Positions 58,689 to 64,000 of a DNA stretch of 64,000 nt are shown piece after piece. Every line of letters begins with the position of its first letter. Position 1 is the first letter of the stretch. The DNA is taken from assembly GCA_029532625.1 (NCBI GenBank), contig JARFXM010000008.1, forward strand, positions 2,790,001-2,854,000. The letters are read 5' to 3'. Source of the stretch: Lomentospora prolificans (lineage: Eukaryota; Ascomycota; Sordariomycetes; Microascales; Microascaceae). The translations under genes were made by a program, and so were the position numbers. The notes below the pieces were generated by a model. That model was not told the origin of the DNA. It ran no database searches and was given only the letters and a program-made list of their open reading frames with translations.

Positions 58689-60312
58689 TTATGACTTTTC
58701 CTGTACCGGCATTTTCTTGATGAACAAACACGTAAGAACTATAACCCCAGACATAGCGGTGTAAAATACCCACATATATTTCATCGCATCAACGTACTCT
58801 TCCGCAGATCCAGGCGTATTTCCGGCTTCTGTAAGCTGGTTGTCGCCGTGTTTTGCTTGCAGAAGCACTGTTCCAATGACAATCGACATTGAGCTGCTGA
58901 GACTGCGCAAAAACTGGGAAGCAGAAGATGCCGCCGCCACATCCTTCTGCGGAAGGTGAGCCTGGAGGGAGATCATCGGCGCCTGGAATAAGGGACCAGC
59001 ACCGAGGCCAACGATTATTTGGAACACCATGATCTTGGCCCAGTCAGTCTTGGCGCTGAGACTAATAAGCAAGCCCGTTCCAGCAGTCATTACTACCGCC
59101 CCGAGATTGATGGGTACGAGGTACGCCCCAGTTCGTTTCATGAACCAAGCTGCACCCATGGTTGTGATGGAGAGCGGGAGGACAAGAGCCAGCAGGGAAA
59201 CACCGGATATAATGGGCGCTAGGCCAAGCGCGATTTGAAAATAGAGTGGCAGGAAATAGTCGTATGAGATGAAGACGAAACCATGAAGGCAGAGGACCGC
59301 CATCGACGCGATGTTCGTTCGTTGGGAAAAAATGCGCATAGGAACTAACGGATTTATCGCGTGGCGGTACTCGTAAACTCCAAAGAGAACAAGTATGACT
59401 ACACCGAAGACCAGCAAGCAGATGACTTGTGCCGATTTCCACGAGTCTTGGTTACCAGCTCCAGAACCTAATCCATAGAGGAAGCATATCGTGCCACCAA
59501 CAATGAGTATGGACCCGATCCAGTCGAGGGATTTCAGCCCGGCTGCAAGCGTAGTCTTCGGAGTATGGACTTTAAGAGCGAGGAGGAGAGCGATGAGGGA
59601 CAGGCCATCGAAGGGGAGGTTTATGTAGACTAGGATAGAGCAAAGCTCTTCGTTATTAGCAAATCCGAGTGGTAACAATGACGCTATTCTGTATTTAGTC
59701 GATCCATCACTTACAACACCACCTCCACCCAATTGTCTGCGTGAAGACGCCTCCTAGAACAGGGCCAACACTGCTAGAGATCGCGTAGACAATGCCGGTC
59801 AGGCCGTAATACTTGGCCCGGTCCCTCAGGGCGAAAAGGTCACTAATGACGATTGTCACCAGCACCGTGCATCCGCCGGCTCCGAGACCCTGGATGATGC
59901 GGCCAGCAATGAGCATCCCAACAGATTTCGAGAGCCCCGAGAGGAGGCTCCCGACGAGAAAGGCTACGTTGGCGATCATGATGATGGGCTTGCGCCCAAA
60001 GATATCCGAAAGTTTTGCCCAGATGGCGACAGAGGCGGTGTTGGCAAGTGTATAAGAGCTACCGATCCATGCGTACTCTTCGGCATCGGCGCCGAGTTCG
60101 TGGGCGATGCGCGGTAGCGCGGTGGCAACAATGGTGACGTCCAAAGCGGAGAGGAACAAGGCAAGGCAGAGCGAGAACATGACAATCCGGCGGCGCAGGG
60201 GCCCTATGGCAACGGGGGCATCGGTTTCGTTTGTCCCAACCGTGGCAGGGCATTTGGGCTCCTCGTTCTTTTCTTGTTCGGTCATCCTTTCCGGTACCTC
60301 CATCACTGTCAT
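58689..60312 (-). CDS. MFS drug/toxin exporter (DHA14 type)
   Basis: Two exons on the minus strand, 59715-60312 and 58689-59629; 512 residues from MTVMEVPERMTEQEK. The 85-base intron splits the diagnostic WRWC|FYINLP motif, which splicing restores. Other DHA14 landmarks: LDVTIVATALPRIA in helix 1, YAWIGSSYTLANTA, KLSDIFGRKPIIM, RIIQGLGAGGCTVL and VGPVLGGVFTQ. Twelve to fourteen membrane helices are expected. The family exports toxins, drugs or secondary metabolites by proton antiport. It is followed upstream by a CocE-type hydrolase on the same strand; a joint role (hydrolyse and export) is possible but not shown. Confidence 0.93.
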
Positions 60313-61035
60313 TGATAAGGCGAAAGGTGTCAATTCTGGTTGTATAGACAGGGCGAAGGCGTGGCGCAAAGAGGACGAGATTCCAAAAGAAGAACAAAAA
60401 AAATGTGAAAAGTTTGAACCATAAGAACAGAGTCAGGTTCACAAGAAAGAGAGGAAACCACGATTTTACTGCCTAGAAAAACACAACGATCAAGCCAGCC
60501 ATAGGTGGGGCCACCGAATCTCGGTTCGGCTCGTCGCTTCGTTGATTCACGGCTCCGAAGGATATTGACGATTGAAGCCGACAGACAAAGTCGGGTTGAG
60601 AGTTAAAATCGGAGATAATGTTTGTCTCTATAACAACTGATTTTGAAGATATCTCAATTACATTCCTGGGGGGTACAACAGGGAAAATCAAGTGCATCGC
60701 GTGGCGGTTGCTGCCGATCCAGCTTCTTGCTAAAGCGGGTCGATGCCCCGTACAGGATGGCCAGACCGGGCAGGGATCGATCGCTGGCCCATGGGACAAG
60801 GTAGCAAATAAATAGAGAACACTGAAGCTAATATATAACTGTTATATAAAGGATATTCTCAAATATAAGATTCCTCTATTAGTAGAAGAAAAAGCACTAT
60901 CTTAAACCATCAAGAACTATATTTATATGTAGGAGCACTTTTAGTAGAATGACTGCTATAACGTCAAACTCGCCGTACTATCTAAAGTCTGTAGAACACA
61001 GAAATCCGGGACGAAATCTATCGCTTTGCAATCTT
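60313..61035. other. Intergenic region
   Basis: Promoter of the DHA14 exporter and 3' flank of the hydrolase. The part 60810-60950 is very AT-rich. No coding signal. Confidence 0.45.
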
Positions 61036-62978
61036 CTAATATGGCTTTCCTACATATGGTATTACCAACGAGCTGGGATATTCCCCACCAATATATAGCT
61101 TGTGCTCTCCCCTGTTGAGTTCGTGCTCCGGTCGGGAAATAGACCATGCCGCATATTCGGCAGCAGCCAGGTTCTGGCCGCCAATCTAGGTAGGGAAGTG
61201 TTAGTATCTTTGTTTTCTTTTCTGATGTGCCGTCGGATTTAGATGCGCTTCCAAAGGCACTTACTCTAATGCTTATGCTCTCGCCCGCCTCATAGTCAAC
61301 GCCAAGGGCCCAGATACCAATGTCAAGCTTGACAATAGTGCCCGGAGGAACCTTGTCTTCCTGCTCGTGAGGATGAAACGGGAAATTGGGATGGATACTC
61401 TTAGAATGGTCCACCGCACGGTGAGATGCCCTGAGGATCCCCATTGGCCCGATATGAGTATTGACGCTGTGCTGGTCTTTGGCGGAAATCTCCGACATGC
61501 TGTTGACAGGAGCCGCTTCAAAAGGAAAATTGAGATGCAGCATATCTTTGCCGTCCTTGTCTTTCTTGATTAGGATTACAAAGACCACAAAGTCGTCTCT
61601 GGTATCGCACGACACGTACAGTGTCGTCTTGGGAAGGCCAATCAATCGAGACGCTTCCGAGAACGTGTGCGTGAACTCCAGCCAACTATTGCGGTCCTCC
61701 GAATTGTAAGACAGCGTTAAGGCCTCGGTAGGAGCTGTCTCGGTCAGTCTACCGCCGTCGGAGAGGAAAAGCTCGATGTATTTAGTGTCAGGCGCGGGAA
61801 AATCCTTCAGCTCAATGTCAAGGATAGGATGGCTATCGCCGTACTGAAGTGTCGCCCACCGCACCTTGGGTGTGTCCCTCTCCCAACCATTATCGATACC
61901 CCGTAGGTAGTGGTCGAAAAACACCGTGAGATCCTCTGCAGACCGCGGTATGCTATAGAGCTCAAACCATTCCTGGTAGGCGCCCCATTGAATCCATTTC
62001 TTGTCGTGGGGAATTTCCAACCAAGCTCGCACCGAGCCCATATTATGTAGACTGCTAACGTCGGAGCCACGGATGTAAACGGGACATTGGATCTTGGTCA
62101 TGTCCACACGCTTATCCTTCCAAAATTCGTTCATCGTTGACGAGCGACGGTACATTTCTGCGATGTCCTCAACCCCGGAGTTGGGATGTCCTCGAAGGAT
62201 TTCCTTGGTGATTAAGTCGAAGTTACTCATGGAAAACCAACCACCTGTTGGAAAAGAAGGTCTCGTTAGCCACGAATTTGCCAGGGTCTGCATGGAAAGT
62301 CAACCAAAGAAACTTACCGCGGCAGAATTGTTCTCTATACAGATCACTCAAACCCTCCCAAGGCGCAATTGCTTTCAAAGAAGGCGGTTGCTGGGCCGCG
62401 ATGAACCATTGAGAAATGGCTAGGTACGAGTTTCCAGCCATGCCGATGTTTCCATTACACCAGGGTAACTTAGCCACAGCCTCGACCACGTCGTAGCCAT
62501 CTTCAGCCTCCTGCGACCCTAGCACACAAATATGGCCGTCACTGTTACCAGCACCACGGGCATCGACGCTCACAATGGCATAGCCTTTAGGGCACCAAAT
62601 GGCGGGGTCCAGGCCCTCGAACTTCTCGAGACCACTAAGGTCGGAGCGCTTGACGCAGGAGTGCCATTTGGTCATGGGCAGCATATCAAGAGCGCTGTAC
62701 TTCTTTCCATAAGGTGACCAGCTCAAAATAGCGGGAATCTTCTCTGTACTGTCGGCCGGTCGATAGACGTCGATGTAAAGGCGGACTCCGTCCCGAACAA
62801 CAACTTCGACATCGTGGTCGAGGAGAACGTCGCTGGTCAGAGCGCGAGTGTCTTCGCCAAAGGGTTTGGAACCAGCTTTGAACACCTCGGTTTTACCGGG
62901 ATGGAAGCCTGTATATCCATTTTCACCGACCTTGGGCTCGGCGATACGTTTGATGGCAGTCTGTTGGGAAACAGGCAT
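61036..62978 (-). CDS. CocE/NonD-family alpha/beta hydrolase (X-Pro dipeptidyl-peptidase S15 type)
   Basis: Three exons on the minus strand: 62318-62978, 61265-62244, 61036-61185; 596 residues from MPVSQQTAIKRIAEP. The last exon is reached through a GTAAGT..TAG intron (61186-61264) and gives the conserved C-terminus ELNRGEHKLYIGGEYPSS. Motifs: RDGVRLYIDVYRP at the fold start, VSVDARGAGNSDG, and the nucleophile elbow GMAGNSYLAIS (Ser). The C-terminal half is the jelly-roll part of the CocE/S15 family (ETAPTEALTLSYNSED; SWLEFTHTFSEA; TLYVSCDTRDD). Acyl or aminoacyl ester hydrolysis is expected; cocaine esterase is the type example, not a claim here. No signal peptide. It is divergent from the dioxygenase gene at 63775, sharing a promoter with a CGG-N3-CCG minisatellite. 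Confidence 0.93.
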
Positions 62979-63774
62979 GATGATGATGTGCGGCTTGGCC
63001 GACCTGTTGTTGACTTTCAACTAGAAGTAAGCCTCAGAAAAGGAGGCAGTGGCTTGAAGGGAAAAAAAAAAAAGAAGAAGGAAGAATGAAGGCAAGATAA
63101 CAAATTTCCAGAGCCGAGACTGAGGGGAGTAAGTGGACAAATCACTGGCGTATGGATGTTCTGGTGCTAGACTGCTTGCCCTGGCCTTTACTCTCATTAT
63201 ATTCGTCTTGCTAGCTTCTTTTGCCCTCTCCCGTCCAAGCCCCTTCCAAAATGACTCCGAGGATCGAGACTGCCAATCCGAGGTCGCAAACCGTCTGAAT
63301 CCGTCTATCCCCCCGGAATACTCATCCTCCACGTTGCTAACTTGGGAAGATACCCCTACATTCCTAGCTCCAGAATTCCACCCCTCCTTCAGCTTCCCCG
63401 CGTACCCCACATCACCTACCGATCCGAGGAGCGTTCTCGGTCGGGATCCGAAGATGCGACCGTCCTCGGTCGGGATCCGAAGATGCGACCGTCCTCGGTC
63501 GGGATCCGAAAATGCTTCCCCAAAATCAACCTCGGAGAATTTCCGAGGATCGCCCAAAAAATAGCCCTCTCGCGCGGTGCGTATGTAGGTCACTCGAAGC
63601 CACTCAAGATGGTATATCAGGTCAATGTTTGCCTCCATTCTAACTTCAAGGCCAATAATAGATTTACAAATCAATCAAGTCTAGGCCAGTATTCTTCCAC
63701 ATCATTACATTATTAGCTCCTTCGGATTTCTTACATCGAAATCTAACCTTTGGAAACTGTTACCCGTCACCGCA
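62979..63774. promoter_or_regulatory. Divergent promoter of the CocE hydrolase and the dioxygenase
   Basis: About 800 bases. It holds a three-copy 29-bp minisatellite and many further CCGA/TCGG elements (for example near 63255-63285 and 63530-63548). Open frames over it encode no recognisable domain. Confidence 0.5.
63436..63515. repeat. 29-bp minisatellite, three copies, with CGG-N3-CCG cores
   Basis: Units start at 63436, 63465 and 63494 (the last one partial). Each unit holds TCGGGATCCGA, giving CGG-GAT-CCG at 63442-63450, 63471-63479 and 63500-63508. An inverted CGG/CCG pair is a classical zinc-cluster dimer site; binding is inference. Confidence 0.85.
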
Positions 63775-64000
63775 ATGGCCACCGCTACTGAGACCCAGAC
63801 AGCTCAGTCCGAGCCCAAGTTTACTTTTGCCGCACAGTTCGAGGCTAAGGACCTTGTCGAGTTCGACCCTCACCGGGTATACGGCGACTGGCGCGACGAG
63901 TTCCACAAGACCGGTTGCGTGTTAATCAAGAATGTCATCAGCAAGGAGCGCGCAAAGTATTACGCCGACAAGCAAATTGAGTGGCTCAAGAAGTTCAACC
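63775..64000 (+). CDS. Phytanoyl-CoA dioxygenase-like protein, 3'-truncated by window end
   Basis: First 75 codons only, from MATATETQTAQSEPK. The readable part includes FTFAAQFEAKDLVEFDPHR and GDWRDEFHKTGCVLIKNVIS, then KERAKYYADKQIEWLKKF. The phrase D-E-F-x-K-x-G-x-V-x-I-x-N-V-I is the usual N-terminal entry of PhyH-like Fe(II)/2-oxoglutarate dioxygenases. The iron-binding H-x-D and later His/Arg would lie beyond the window, so the assignment cannot be completed. Divergent from the CocE hydrolase. Confidence 0.6.
   Translation, partial: MATATETQTAQSEPKFTFAAQFEAKDLVEFDPHRVYGDWRDEFHKTGCVLIKNVISKERAKYYADKQIEWLKKFN

Noticed and set aside
60956..61035. Extension of the CocE hydrolase frame to a stop at 60956.
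   Set aside because: Splicing at 61186-61264 gives the conserved family C-terminus ending at 61036; the longer frame is out of family.
63436..63515. Short regular repeats, CRISPR-like at first sight.
   Set aside because: Units are contiguous without spacers, and the genome is fungal; it is a minisatellite.

Overview
The window looks like nuclear DNA of a filamentous ascomycete (Pezizomycotina, probably Sordariomycetes or a near relative; I cannot name the species). The evidence is the intron style (about 50-90 bases, mostly GT..AG with CTAAC-like branch sites), long intergenic spaces, three Zn2Cys6 transcription factors, a TmpA-type membrane protein, a UstYa-type oxidase and SesA-domain proteins. 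I found no tRNA, rRNA, transposase or CRISPR. Exon coordinates were rebuilt by hand from reading frames and splice signals. All spliced models keep frame.

Region by region. 0.9-8.0 kb: MFS sugar transporter (+), a 727-residue transcription factor with two tandem Zn2Cys6 clusters (-), and a sulfatase (+). The factor and the sulfatase diverge from a 660-base promoter that holds three copies of the 10-mer CGGATGTCGG, a likely local regulon. 8.6-12.4 kb: a WHSDD-motif protein of unknown function, a doubtful small ORF, and a cytochrome P450 (+). 13.1-15.3 kb: a 10-exon tmpA-like gene (-), followed by 4.7 kb without a gene. 20-21.6 kb: secreted PQQ-type sugar dehydrogenase (AA12-like, -). 23.6-25.7 kb: secreted type B carboxylesterase (-). 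28.0-28.9 kb: hemerythrin-domain protein (+).

29-38.7 kb is a gene-poor accessory tract with decayed F-box/LRR-type, F-box and ankyrin remnants. It also holds two intact-looking SesA-domain proteins (fungal NLR/cell-death signalling type) that end in related Gly/Asn/Thr-rich tails, the most interesting item here. 38.7-42.8 kb: a Zn2Cys6 factor and a HAD-II hydrolase, both (-). 43.9-47.5 kb: a frameshifted LysM-associated fragment, an SDR, and a UstYa-like (DUF3328) oxidase (all +).

48.9-56.3 kb looks like the remains of a rhamnose or rhamnoside utilisation locus: a GH78 alpha-L-rhamnosidase pseudogene (frameshifts, stops, catalytic core deleted) next to an intact Zn2Cys6 regulator (with a GC-AG intron) and a convergent MFS transporter. 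58.7-64 kb: DHA14-type drug exporter (-), CocE-family hydrolase (-), and a divergent PhyH-like dioxygenase (+) cut by the window end. The last promoter carries a 29-bp minisatellite whose unit contains CGG-N3-CCG.
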